Part shown: one piece after another, positions 43,595 through 58,000 of the stretch
How positions within the stretch are numbered: position 1 is the first letter of the stretch
Layout: every line of letters starts with the position of its first letter
NCBI GenBank assembly: GCA_964036275.1
Contig: OZ038433.1
Location: 54,267,902-54,331,901, forward strand
Reading direction: 5' to 3'
DNA: 64,000 bases
DNA from: Litoditis marina
Taxonomy: Eukaryota > Nematoda > Chromadorea > Rhabditida > Rhabditidae
Position numbers and translations under genes: made by a program
Notes under the pieces: generated by a model
Told to the model about the DNA's origin: nothing
What the model saw: the letters and a program-made list of their open reading frames with translations, nothing else
Database searches by the model: none

Positions 43595-44974
43595 CCTGAA
43601 ACATTTGAGCGAAGTCATCATGTACATATAGCTTTCGGCCGTCGTTCTACAAAAACCGTTTTTAACTGTTTTTACCCATTTCTGGTTACTCTTTTCCGGT
43701 CATTCTAATTGTACAAAGTACAACAATGCTGAAGTAGCTACTTTTAAATTATATTCTTGGTATTATCAGTTTAATGTCACGTATTTCTATGAAGTACTGA
43801 TTTAGTCCCAGTCGTTGAGAGGTTGAGACCTACTTTTGCAAGCATATAATTTTACAAATTAGCGATTTTTAGTGATATTTGCCTGAAATCACGGTTGGCT
43901 GCCACACTCCTCCTACCCCCACTCGGGCGCTCTATTATGTTCTGCTGCGAAGTTGTAAGAGATCTTCCGAAGGGTTTTTTGGGGGAGCAGAAAGTTTCAT
44001 TCAGCAAAAGGAGAAAATATTTCAGTAAGCTACATGTCCAAACTGCTGATATCATTTTTGGCAAAAAAATACATAGGCTGACTATATAGAAAATACATAG
44101 GCGTTGAATATAAGAAAAACGCTGAGAGAAGGCGTTGAATATAAGAAAAACGCTGAGAGAATGTGTTCACTACTCGACCACGCTAAGTTTTCGAACCGAA
44201 AACTAGGGTATCGATTACTCTCAACGTCTCAACCCTACCTACCGTCTATTTCTTGATATAAGGTATTCAAATTCTACGAACCATGCTTAGTTTGTTGTAG
44301 TATGGTAGAAAAAAGAAACGAACCAACCTTCATTCAACGTATACAGAAAATGATGAAAATGGGAAAGAATCCCGGCACGTTAGTCATGATGAGAAAAGTT
44401 CTTCTTGCCTGTTTTCAGGTTTTCACGTCGCTCACACTCGAAGCAAAAATACAGCCAACTGATTGAAAGGTTTTTTGATGACCTGCAATATTAGAAGTAA
44501 ATTGAACAGTCACGTAAAGTTAACATTCTAATTTGGAAACTTGCACTTTTTGATTGTATGTTTCTGAGTGTGGTTGCGATCTAGCAAATTACAGTATGCA
44601 TTCCGAATTTAGATTCGTTTTTTGATGTGTAACAATTGTCAAGAGATTTTGAGGTTTCTTATAGGCGCAAGGAAAACGAACTAAGTTGTATTCAAATACG
44701 AATCGAAATAATGTTGAACCTTGTTTTAGTTACAGAGGTCATGATTAAGATACTTTGATTGTATGCGATATACAGTAATTACTTCGAGATGGTTGAAGCA
44801 AAGTATGATAATACTGACAATCTTTTTTGATTCTAAACACCCATGCAACTCTATCTATTGTTTGTTAATCAGGTTCAAATTTCATGAATTCATTGGGCAA
44901 ATTGGTATGGTGTAGTTCATAAATGTTGGTTCTGGGTTTTCTTCAGAACGTTATATTAATAGCTTATTCTTTAA

Positions 44975-45220
44975 TATCAAACCGGGTTATTAGGTAACCT
45001 TATCGTTTTCCAGGTAACCATTTGTAGGTAACCTGGGAAGTAACCGGTAACAAAAATCCAGTTAGTTACAATAAAAACTATCACAGAAAACAAAGTTTTG
45101 GATTCAATTGAAAGTTAACCTATTGTTCATATTAGCTTACTCAACCGGTTACTGAAGGAACATCAAAGAAAGGGTTACCAAAAACCGATTAGGTTTCCAA
45201 AAAACAGGTTATGTATAAAA
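44975..45220. mobile_element. GGTAACC-rich palindromic element, copy 1
   Basis: Begins AACCGGGTTATTAGGTAACC and ends GGTTTCCAAAAAACAGGTTA. Many GGTAACC and GGTTACC words arranged symmetrically. Related to 57228-57480. Confidence 0.6.
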
Positions 45221-45834
45221 TTTGCCGCCTGTTATGCACTCCTATATGCACTCCTACCTGTCCAAAACCTCGCGCGCTGGTGAGTTTCATGGATAGCATA
45301 AGTAATGGTTTCACCCCGCTTTGCAATATTCCTTTTCGGCTCTATAATGTGCTCAGTTGTTTTCTCGGTTGGGAAAGTTCTACTGTCTGTATAGTTATAT
45401 CTATCACATTATTCTAACTTTTAATTGAATTCATTTATTTTCATAATTTCCCGGAGGTTGGATGGAAATCACTTGGTTAGATTGCTTACTCATTCATTCT
45501 GAGCTCGGTTTTATTACGTTTACTTTTCCTAAAATTGAACAAATAGGGTCTTCTCCAGAGTATTTCCCACTCCCTCCCTGGTTTTAAATTTGTGAATAAT
45601 CGGGTCACAGCTGAACGTCAACGAAAAAATATTACGTGATTGCAGCCATATTTCTGGTGGGGCGTCGGAGTTTTTCGAATCGCAAATCTAATACTCTAAT
45701 TACTCATTATTTATTAATGTAAACCTTCGTTTCTATCTGAGCTGATCTTCCTTTCTCAATCAGTTTTGTATTACTGAGATTTTTTTATGAATGTTTGCGT
45801 TGTTCAACTTAATCAATGTTGGTCGTTTATACGA

Positions 45835-45896
45835 TCCTCATGTGAGCATCATTATATTTATATGTACATATAAATATAATGATGCTCACATGAGGA
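45835..45896. repeat. Perfect 62-bp palindrome, no loop
   Basis: Two 31-base halves (TCCTCATGTGAGCATCATTA...) exactly complementary around ATATGT/ACATAT. It ends about 120 bp upstream of the acceptor before the INTS3 start. Confidence 0.97.
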
Positions 45897-46032
45897 CATA
45901 TGTACTGGTGTTCGATAAAGAGATCTTCTCAGAACAGCAATGGAAAACTGCACTGTATACTCGAAATATTATTATTTCATACCATTTGTCTTATCAAATA
46001 TAACAAATGTTTCAGGTGTGTTGTCAAGCGAA

Positions 46033-49000
46033 ATGGCGCTGGATCCCCAGTTCCGCCAACGTTTGGCCAAGTTTGTTGTGATCAACAACAAATGTGACTC
46101 TCCGGAAGAATGTATTGGTCGTATGGTTGGCCATTCGCTCATGATCTCCAACAAAGTGAACGGATTGTCAGAGAAGGTTAGTTTCCTCACGAGTTTACCG
46201 GCTGGGATTACGGATAAACTAGGCATTAACCCTGAATCTTTCGAAATGTTCAAAAAATGTGGTGTTTCTTTCATAAGTAAAATCGTGTATTTCCTTCTTT
46301 TAGTCTAGTACCATATCATGAAGATGGCCAAACAAAACAAAACTGATGCGGAGCGCACCGCTCTCCGCACACTGTTTCACGCCGATGTAGTCAATGGTAT
46401 CAGGATGTTGACCTTGAATCACTTCTTAATCTTTATAAATTGTAAGCAATGTTGGAAAAAGGTCGACGTACGCACGTACGCAGTTTGGTAGCGGCCTCGG
46501 ATGTTTATTTCACTATCGATTGTTCTCAGGAGGCTTCTGACTGTATAATCTCCATGGTGGGGGTCGGCGAGAGAGAGAAAGACAGAAAAGAACACGTCGC
46601 CAGCGGACTTCTGTGTGCACTTCTCGTTTCCGAGAACGAAGAGTCTTTTCGAAAGGTATGTGTTGCTGGCTGCTGTCATACGTGAAATAGTTCCGAATCG
46701 GGGCGAAAAAAGTGAGCATGAGCAGCCCCAAAAGTGAGCATGAGTAGCCCCGAAAACACAAAGTAATAGTAATTTTGCCTAGAATCTTCAGAATTTACCC
46801 CAGAAAGTGATCATGATACAATCGGAATCGGGCAGAAGTGAGCATCAGCCAATATCAGAATTAGGGGGTATTTTACGTATGGCTGCTGTTCCAAAGTAAC
46901 TATTTTTAATTACCTTTACATCTCTAATTTACGGAAATTATTATTTGGTGAAATACTATGGTCGGTTTGTCGATAACTTATGTTGATGAAAACGGGAACG
47001 ATCTCATTTTTGGGGGATAGTCCGTCATATATTACTGGTGTGTTATTCTTTAAAGCAGGACGATTATGTGGACTAATCCCGTGTCAACGGTCCTTTAAAC
47101 TACAATTGAAAAATGTATTGCGGATTAAAGGAAAGAGGACTGAAGCGTTACGATTGGATCACATAATCGTCCTACTTTAAGTCGAGTTCCAGTTGGGAGG
47201 AGCACTTCTCATGTTTCCAACCATCATTGATATCATTTCAGTATTTCCATCTATGCTCTTTGATAGATGATCACTGGTTCAGTATTCTGTGCAGTGTGAA
47301 CATGGTGTTGATTGAAGTATTCCCAAGACTGCAGGAGAGTGTCAAAGACAACGTTATGCAGTTTTTTCGCAACGCAATCCGATTGATGATCCCAAAGGTC
47401 AGTTTGGTTGAAATCTTGAAATTATTTGCCTCTCAGATCTCTAACGTTCGAAAATTCGAATTTGTAGTGTTTTACCGTTTGTTGGAATCAAAAGGTTGTC
47501 CATCATTGTAATCTGATGATACGTTATTCAGTTTGCTTCGAAAACTGAAACTGACTGAAGTAGTTTATAAGAGAAAAATATTGCGTAACTACCAAAAACG
47601 CTAGGATTTCCATACGAATGTTCAAACATTTCTATTCGTTTATAATGTCCTCAGTTTCGATGGTTTTCATCTGAAACGTCAAAAACGAACAACACCTCAA
47701 GAGCATGCCCATAGCATGCCCAAAAACGTTTTCAGCTTACCCATCCATGTACCACTTTGCGCTCAGCACCACTTTAAGGGGGATGTCCTCATTCTCGGTC
47801 TTCAATGTCTGTAATGTTTGAATTACAGATTGAGAATGTCTTGATGAACTTCGTTCGAACTCTAACCGGTACTGGAGACTGGAACAGCAAACTGCGATTG
47901 TCATTCACAGTGAGTTTTTCTCGATAATCTCTTGACCAAACTGAATAATTTGTGGAAATCTTCGTGTAATGGCATGTACCAGCAAGATGATTGCTTTAAA
48001 GAGTGGAAAGGAGTGAGAATACATGATTTTGCATCATAAATAAAGCTTCTTCTCCTAATTGTATTATGTGTGGACCCTGCCTTAAGGTCTAACTCCAGAT
48101 TTATTCGGTGAGCACCTGAGAAGTAATGAGAAATGCGGGAGTACCCAAACTTAATCATCTTTCATCGAAAACAGGCAAACTTTGTCAATATTTGCGAAAA
48201 CGCAGCCAGTTTTTCTAATTGGATTCCGACTATTCGAACAAGTCACACGTTTGCAGTAGTGTGGTCAGGGGTCATAACCAGGAAAGTTGTCTGACTAGCG
48301 AGAAAGAGAAATACTTTTCAGCCAATATCGGGTAAACTCTATTTTGAGTGCAAAGTCAATGATATTTGCGTATTTGAATGGAAAGGCGGGTCTTTTCTCG
48401 CATAGTCGGGCCTTACTTGGTGAATGAGATATGTGGTTGTTCAGCTGGCCTCCCTGCTGCAAGAGAACGAGCGTTGGATGTTGGGTCTGAAGCAGGGCTC
48501 CTTCCTCTTTCCCATGCTCATCACCACCTTCGGCCATCTCATAGCAGACATCGCCGTGGACAACGTGCGCACCGTTCTCGTCAACCTATGCGTATTCATC
48601 ATAAGGTCAGTTGCGATTCTGTTTCTTGACTCACCGTTTCTACGGTTTTTTTTTAAAATACTTTTCACGTAGACGTTTAAAGTAGGACGATTATTTGCTC
48701 CAATCTCAGCGCGTCAGTCCTTTAAACTGCAATTGAAAAATATATTGCAGTTTAAAGGACTGAAGCGTTGAGATTGGAGCACATAATCGTTATTCTTTAA
48801 CGCCAGCGTTAATAGGGAAGAAAACATGCGTATCGATTTAGCTGCCTTTAACGTCGGCCTAAATCAATACGCATGATTACTTTATGCCGGCGTTAAACAA
48901 ACGTCAACGTAAAAAGTATGAATGCTGTCTAAGGGTGCGGTCATACTTCGAACCCCCCCCCCTCCCGATTGAGAGGCAGCTGCTCGAACTATGCGTATCG

Positions 49001-52000
49001 ATTGAGCACCCAGGTGCTCGAAAGGCTTAATCGATACATATTGTTTGCATCTTCGGGCCGCGGCCTGAGGATTATTGTCGATGGAAAACAACTTGGAGCT
49101 ACTGTGGTTTACGGACAAATCCCCCCGCCGCGTTGCGGTCGGACAATTCCCCCCTCTGCGCGGACAACTCCCCCCTCTAATTTTTCTCTAAAACCTGACT
49201 GTTAATCGAACATGCTTTGAATTTCATTACATGCTGACTTACCCTGTAAGTAAGCATGTATATGAAGATTTTCAACGCGAAAACTTCACTTTTATCTTTG
49301 AGTTGAGGTTAAAAACTTACGTTATTCCGTGGACTTTGGTTAAATACTGTTTCATGTCATTTTTCGGCTAATAATAATGACTACACTAGGTCCACGAATG
49401 CTAATCATCTTATAGAGCTATCATAAACTATATCTTCTTGAATAAGATAAGTTAACTTCGAAAAATGACCATAACTAGTGTAAAATAGGTTGAGGGGGGA
49501 GTTGTCCGAGAGAGGGGGGAATTGTCCGACCGCGACGCGGGGGGGATTTGTCGCGTAATCAGCTACTGTGGCTCATTTGTAGTATTTTTGCTGATTCTGC
49601 TCATTTGTAGCATTCGTGGGGCGACTTTGTTGTTAACAGAGATTTTTTGGAAATTAGGTGTTTATTTGGGTGAAGATACTTTAATACTAGACTTTCACCA
49701 GTAAATGTGACATTTTTGGGACTGGATCAGTTCAAACTCTTGATTTTGAAGAAAAACGGGTGATTCAACTTTCAATCCAACAAAGTCACCCTAAGTTTGA
49801 TTTGTAGAGATTCGGCCCGAAACTCAATTGCTTTTAGGCTGTTCTTAGTATATATCTCCAAGTGGTAGAGTTGAAAGAGTTTTTTGATTCTCCATACAGT
49901 AGCCTTCTCTTAGTTTTGATATGAACTGCTGATGAAACGTGGAGATTTGCTAAGTCACGTTCGAGAGCTCAAGCTGCGCCCAGGGGTGACCGGGTGACCA
50001 AAAAACTGACCGACCGTACCACCGGTACGACCCCTCCCCCTTGCAAAATAGAAATTGACCAAAAAATACGGAATTACTTTTCAAAATTGTGAGAATTTCA
50101 CGAAAATTGGCAAAAACCACCATAATTTTTTTAATAATTTTCGGCCCTGTTGTGGCCTTTACGACCCCCCCCCCTCTAAAAATGTTGCACGCGCACAACT
50201 TCTGGTCACCCCTGACTGCGCCATCGAATGATCCGTTGAGCTTTCCCCTTACAAACAGAGGGTTCGAATTGTTATACAACCCTGCCACTGAAAAAAAAGT
50301 AAAAAGGTGTAGGTTTCCCTGGGTTATTCGTCTATAAACCCAGAGTTGTTGGAAAGTTATGGGTTGCCGTGTAGTTTATCGGGGTATCGCAGCTATACTC
50401 ATTCCAGTAATTTCCAGAAATCGTTCCGTAGATTCGTTCATGTTGGGACGGGATCTGGTTCTCGTTCTGATGCGTCTGTCGCGAATTCCCCAGTTCGCTC
50501 AGCTATGGAAGGAACTTCTTTCTCAACCGGCCAAGTTCGGCATCCAAAGTCAGTTGGACAACATCATTTAGCATTTATTTAGCTCTTTGACCAGAGACCA
50601 TCAAATTTGACGTAGAGTCCAATTGTGCAATACGATACGACCTCTTTCTCTTTTTGAAAATGAAAAAGTCAAATTTCAACAAATAAATGGAAAATGTTGA
50701 GCGGAGTTTCGTCCTTGTTGCTAAAAGCGTGCAATTTTCTTTTCAACCCTTTCTGAACCAAAAACGAAGACCCCCTCCTTGACTTTTTTTGGTTTGCCAA
50801 GCCGTATTCGCTCTTCCCTGTTCATGTTTTGTATCGTGTTTTGTCTCAGCCAAACACTTCGCCAAAGCCGGATGGAAGAAACTAAGTAATTCTTTTTTGC
50901 CTTTTTCCTCGATGAGTTTCTGAATAGTCTGAAAGCTGAAACACTCTCTGAGGTTTAATAGTTTAATGGTTTGGCTGCGGTCTACGGATAGAGTTTGGTA
51001 ACTAATAAATAATTACGGCGGGCCTAGAACTTAGATTAGAACTTGAAGTTGTTTCTTCACTCTACAATTTCTCTCTCTTTCTCTCATTGCGTCTTTTTCC
51101 AGGTTTCGCGGAGGTAATGTTTCGCACGGACCAAAATTATCATGCCACTCTGCGTCTCTCGCCCGAAATGACGAAGAAAGTGGAGTTCATCATCTATCAA
51201 GTGAAGCCGAATTCACAGGGGAAACACTTTGAGTGGTTCATGAATTCGGTCAGTTAATTCTCAGTCACTCCATAATACTATCATTGTTCTGTCTGTACCT
51301 TTTCTATTGATTCATCTTTTCCCCTTTTCTACCATTTATAGCCGTTTCTTTTGCCTCAGCCCTCGTCCCCTTCACCTCAGCCCCCTTTCCTATTAGCAGT
51401 CTTTAGGACTCGAGCACTTGAGTTTTCCATTAGTTTTTGAGCCTCTCTGCAGTAGAGTTAGAGTAACACTACTCTCGCTTTACTTACTCTATATTAAGGA
51501 CTACGTGAGGTCATGTTTTCGGCTCTAATTCAGGTTCATAGGTGGATTTGTGTGTGAATCAGCTGTGTCGACACAAGCAGATAATTTTTCGTAAAATAAT
51601 TTCTATTGATTCACTGGTCTTTCCTCAAATTCAATGTTGAGCGTCGACCATTTCAGCACCTGAAGGGCCCGGACGCGGGTAGTCTGCGGGCGGAGTTGAT
51701 CCGTTTCACACTCTTCTACATGAAGGATCAGATGCCGCCGGCCATCTACGAGGCACGAATGCACTTCATCTACTTCCTCATCATCAACGCTCAGGTTGGT
51801 TGCTATTTCTCCAAGTTTCTCTCAAACTAGTAAACACAGGTACAGGTGGTAATGGGAACATGTTGGTTAGATGGTTGGGGATTGGGGGGGGGGCATACAC
51901 CAGTAAAGTTCCACATAAGGTTCAACATAAAGTAAAGTAGTCCGTTTTTGATGTGTGAAGGACCCCCCGTGAAATTGGAAAAGTTGGTGATCTCTCTCCA

Positions 52001-55000
52001 TATAGTAGTCTAGTACTATCTGTGTTGCAACGAAAAATGAATTGACATTAATTGAAGTCGAGTGAAAGACAAAAAGTTGAGGATCCCGTAGCTGTGTTAT
52101 CAATTATCTCACAAAGTGTGAAAGTGATGATCTCAGTTTCGGAGCGCCTCAAGGATAGGCTTTGTAGTTGAAGTAGGCAATACAGCAGCATATGTCAATT
52201 AGACTTAGACTGAATATTACTTATCCAAAATTTAGTACCGAACCTCAGAATAGTCACCAAGTTTTTCCCTACGTGACTCACTCTAACTTGAATGACTTGT
52301 TCGTACACTAGTAACGTTCGACTGTTTGAAAAAAAAGGAGAAAATCAATAATTTTTAATCAAAAATAGACAACTTTGATCGGTACGGCCGGTACGGCGAA
52401 GAAGTAGCCCGTTTTCGGTATTCGAACAGCTTTGCTAGAATATGGGTTCTTTTGAAGGGTGGAGCCGAGTTGCAATGGTTGAAGACAACGTTGTGGATAG
52501 ATTGGTTGCTCTACGATCCAGCTTGTCCAATTTATGTTATTGAACCGCCTCTGGGTAAGTTGTTTTCTCGTTCTCTGTTCAAACTACTTCCGGTTTTCAA
52601 ACGAATCTGACTGAATAGATGTTTGCCACATTGCTTATTCCTTTAATCAAAGGTTCTAACTCCTATCACTGAAATATAATATGATAGTAACTGATGCTTA
52701 TAACTAAGCTCTCATTTCTGATGTTCTGATTCTGATAGACTTCGGAATTAGGTCCAACACTTTGGGGGTCGGGGCGGCCTTGAATGCGTTAACGCATGAG
52801 TTCAGCAAAGCATTATGTTTTTCAATACTGTTCACTGTTAGGCATTCGGCGCATTATTTATGTTTTTCCAATGCTCATTGTCGTAACTTGTCTTCAACTT
52901 CTCGCAAATACTCTTTTTATTGTTTTTCCAGCTCTTATTCGGTATTCACTCAGCGCAAACGCGACCAAGGCGAACACTTTGTTGGAGTATGTGGCTAAGG
53001 TAAGGCACATACGGATAAGATGTTTTTTTCAGATTAGCATTAGAGGTTGAGACCTATTATGATTTCACATCCGGAAGTGTTACGTTATGAATTCGTAGTT
53101 TTACTCGCTGGATTCACTATATTTCCGGAAATGAATAGTTTCGTGAAAATGGGCAACTTCGACAATTTTTGATACAACTGTAAATTGCGACCAATTAAAT
53201 TTGAAACGCGGTTTCTTTTTGAAGAATATAGGGGAATTAATAGGGTTAACTCATTCAAACTGATATTGATGTTATGGTATTTTGCAGAGCGTGGGTGTCT
53301 TGCATCCGCCAATGAAGGAGCAGATTCGGCTGGCAGCAAATGCAGCCATGAAGATGGTGGCAGACAGCTATGCGGCAAGGTACGATTGCAAGTTGTGAGA
53401 ACTAAGTTAATTTGAAGATGGTGTAAACTTTGAGAATAACGTTCTACGTTAGTTTTAACTTTTGGGAGATTCCAAGTAATACGCTGTGCTGGTCTATAAA
53501 TATGGTGTTGTTCAAGTTATTCTGCCGGCCCGGCTGATGTTTCTGTCTATCACACACCAGCAGTGTGTGCTCAATTGCTCAAAAATAAAGCCGTTCTTGG
53601 GTTGAAAAAAGTTTCATGATTTCGCATCGATAAGGGCAATTCTTTTCCGAAATTGGCAAAAAGGCAGTTTTCTGTTTTTTTTTCTCAATTTTTCCGACAC
53701 CTTTACCATTATGTTGTCAACCGGAGTCTGTGACAATATTGCTTTTTTTTCAGTAACCAGCACCTGGGTAATATTCTGGAGAATGTGCGATTGGACCGAC
53801 CGGTTCGGGACCTGGTGCGGGAGGTGTGGAAGGACTTTGTGAAACCCGTCTGTGTGCCCGGCGGAGGAGGCACAACTACGCCTTCAACAACGGCTGGGTT
53901 CGTTTTCCATCTGTTCACGAGCTCACGTAATTGCATAGAGGGTTCTCTCAGGGGCGGGCAGAAATTGGTTTGAAGTAAAGTTCAATACCCCCCCCCCCCT
54001 TTGAAAAATGAAAAAAGTAAAATTTCAACAAATAAACGGAAAATCTCAAGCAAAGTCTTGTTCTGGTTGCTAAAAACGTGTAATTTACAACCCGCTCTGG
54101 ACCAAACACGACCCCCTCCCTCGACATTTTACCGAATCTGCCCTCCCCTGCTCCTCTATGGGTACTTGAATGTGATCATTGTCCTGGTTGTATAAAAAAG
54201 GAAGTAACACACGACTGAAATAGTTGCCGTAAAAGATTAGATTATAAAATGTGTGGATAAAGTAAAGATTCAATATCAGCTGGTTTCAGTCCCCCCTCGG
54301 CGGCGCCGGCTGTCCCTTCTATATCCGCCGCCCCCTCCCCCTCCTCCTCCCCAGTTGCCGAGAAGAAGGAAGAGACGATGAAGAACGGAATCTCTGCCGT
54401 CGATCCACCGGTAACCGCCACCCGGAAGAAGTCGGCCAGCCCGCCACCCGTATTCGCCAGACCTAGTCGGGTCAGTCACACGTTTTTGGCTCAAATTTGG
54501 GCTCATTCGCGAAGCTTTCCGCGCGACATTAGGGCAGGAGAATGAGTAGTTTCTCAGTCGAGGAGGTTGTAGAGCTGAGAGCAGTGAAAGTTTGTTCGCG
54601 TTTTATATATACCGAATACGGTCACAGGCCAGAAATGCTTGCTCAGTTATCTCACCAGGTATGAGCTAACACTCAACTTTAGGGAAAGACTATTGTATTT
54701 TCGAGAATCCTTCATTCATGACTTTGATTACGCAATATCACATAATGATCAAAAACGAGATAATCGTAATAGTTGAATGTTTAGTGAAATGTTTAGGCTG
54801 TGAATAAGGAAGAAATGGAGCAGGAGGTGGAAAGCAACTACCAGATGCTGCGCGACGATATCAAACCGATTGTGGCAGCCCTTCGGTTCGTTTTCGTTTC
54901 ATATTGACGACATTGCCTGGAATGCACAGAAATATTCAGATTGCGAGATCATTCGCTGTATTATCTGCGAAGTTCAGGCTTTTTTATGTAAACTTTGTTG

Positions 55001-58000
55001 ATGATTGGTTTATACTGCAGCATACTAAGGCTACTTGGTTATATGAATATTATACGCTGCAGGTACCCACAGCTGAACTTCCGCTATTAAGACATTTAGT
55101 TTCAGTTACATCGGACAGGGTGTTAACAAAGAGTAGTTACATTTTCGATTTTGTTCTACAGCGTAGTATTGAAAGTCATAAATTAGACTCTGGTAATCTT
55201 GGAATGCCCTATTCTGTTGCAGAGAATCATTTCAATCTGAAGAGACGGACGATAGCGAAAAGGGAGAAGCCGTTCAGCTGCTATTACAACGATTACTCGA
55301 CAGTGTGAGTACGAGTTCGTTGTTGAAATTCCTAAGACAAAGCCTACTTCTACTCCTAAACCAAACGTAGTTGTGAGTAAATGCCATGTGTCGCGAAATG
55401 ACTCGATAGTGTATTGCTGAGTATGCATCCAAGTGGAAAGTTTGCATTTGTCAGTATGTTTTTAAGCTGACTTTTCTGGCCGGTGATCATGCGGTCTATC
55501 AGGTACATACGTGGTACTAGCTCGTCTTTCTGTTCATTTCTTTTCCTTACACCAGTAAGGTTCAACTATTTGACATTAAAATAGTCCGTTTTAACCATTA
55601 AATTCTATGAGAATTGATGGTTTTTCATCGAAGTTAGGCGAATTCTCGGAAAATTAGTTTATTTTCCGACTATTCAGACAACTTTATTGGTGTTGCAGGA
55701 TGGTAGTATTGACGAGGAGCAATTGGAGTTGATGGGTCAGTGCCTGCATGGCTTAATCGGTCGTCCGGTCGAATGGGGAAAGAGTCTGCTGCCGGAGACC
55801 CTCACGGAAGAGGCGTTGCAGGACTCGTTCGTCCATCCACTATTCATCATATTCAGGAATCTATGGTACGTTTTCCACGTTTATCACCACTCTTTTCATT
55901 CATTACGGTCTCTGGTCTGGGATATGTGGTGCGTTTCATATTAGCAGTCTCATCTTTTTCGCAATTCACGATGTCTGGGATTTCTGGTACGTTTCATACA
56001 TCAGCGAAAGATTAATTTCAGTCATTGTTTTTCTCTATATTCTTTACGTGTCCCGTATCCCGTTGTATATTATGTGTGAACAAATCTGCGAGTGCTCAAA
56101 AAATTCAGAAACGGGCCTTTTTCGCCAGTATTGATATGTTTTGAGATATGTGAATCAAAAAACAGATTCCCTTTCATAGATCAGTCTTACTGGTGTGTGT
56201 CTCTTCTATGAATCAAGGTAAGACGGTTTCATGTCATTTATGTTACCTCCAATGCTGGCGTTTTTTTCTCTCGTAGGCCTAATTTTTCAGTTGTGAGAGT
56301 TAGGTGAATGTTTCCCCGGCATTAGCCACCCCGACTTTGTGGATATTTCAGAAAATTGAGCGGTTTTAAAGGCATCATCTTCTAGAATAATCGGACTGTA
56401 TGTTTCAGCTTTACCCCGGCCAACGATTTCACAACGCGCGCTCCTCTGGTGACCATCATTGCTGCGATGAGGGATCGAGATCCGACCATCACCTATCTGT
56501 TGCTCTATTTCGTCAAGGTATGTCCGTTTGGATGGTATTACTCTGATGAACCTAGCACATACACAGTTTGTAACTACTCTTACTTGGGAGTTTGTCTCTA
56601 AGGGCGGTGTCGCCAAGCAGATAGTTCTTATAGTTTCGGTTTTTGACGGGAATCGCAATTAACGTATTTGTTTTCTTTAAAATCATTTGCGTGATTGAGT
56701 TTTTCATGATTAATATTTCTATATAAATTTTCGTATTCAGTTAAATGTTTCACGTGTTCCAGGCCGGTATCGCGGGTTCGCACAACGACAGCTATGTCTG
56801 TTATGAGGAGGTGGCCAGAGCGTGTGACAAGGAGCTCTGTGAGATGCTGGCAGAGGATTTGGAGGTATAACAATTTGTTTACATTTTTTTAAACTTGAAC
56901 ATAGTACCCTGATTCTAAGTATCATACTGTGTACCGCCTTCTTGAAAAAATAATATGCCGAACAATTTTCGTGGTTACAAGAATGGAGACTGAATTCAAA
57001 TTTAAAATTGAAATGTGGAAGTTGAGTTGAAGACAGTTGAGCAGGTTGAATCGTTTCTACGTCAAATGCTCTTCCCAATATTTGTTTCACCGTTGACGTG
57101 TTTCAGCATTGTGCCATAGACGATGATCGTTTGTTCGCCTTCATACTTCCCTATGTGTTCGAGAAGTTCACCCAGGAGGCCGGAGCATCTTCTGAGGTGA
57201 GTACATACTACAGATGGCCAATTCCACAACTAACCGGGTTTTCAGGTAACCTAACCCTTTTTTTGGTAACCTTTTTTCAGGTTACCTTAGCAGGTAACCT
57301 GGAAGTAACCTACAACTAAAATCCGGTTACCGGTAAATTTAACGGTAAAAACCACATTTTGCGCTAGAAAAACAGGTAACCGGTTTTTCATTTTAGGTTA
57401 CCATCCGGTTACCTACTGAGGTAACCTGAAAAATAGGTTACCAAAAAAGGGTTAGGTTACCTAAAAACCCGGTTACATATAGAATTCACCACTACGGATT
57501 ATACTGTGAAGTAGTTTTGGTCGTGACTGTGTACATATTTGAAGCGAGTTTGAAGTTCCAATTATATTCGCTGCATTAAAGTTATATTCCATAGTAGCGC
57601 TGCGCTATTCCCTTATATGAATTTTATGAACATATAAGATTCGATGCAAATTCATGAAGTTTCGTACTTTTGAATCTTTTGAATCGAAAAATCGGCTTCC
57701 TTCTGTAGAATAGTACATTTTATTGGTATATGTCAATGTTTTCATATTCATTGTGTACATGTTTGTCTTCAGGTATTCCGGGTGGTCTGCTCCCATATCG
57801 ATGCCCGACAATTGATGGATATGGTCGGAGCTATTGTAAGGTCGGTACATTGCACTTGTCAGAGAAACACTCAAAAACTAGAGAAGATGTGAAAGAGAGA
57901 AACGTAGAAGTGATACGCTACTCCTCTTCAAAAATCCCTGTCTGCTACCTCCTTCAGATCGTATCTCAGGGGCATTTCTCTGCGATTTAAACGTTTGCTA

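Larger units (their letters stand above)
43600..46017. other. Intergenic region between divergent genes
   Basis: Shared upstream region of the minus-strand membrane gene and INTS3. It holds a duplicated ~31-bp unit near 44100-44160 (GGCGTTGAATATAAGAAAAA...), the GGTAACC element at 44975, and the palindrome at 45835. No gene found. Confidence 0.6.
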
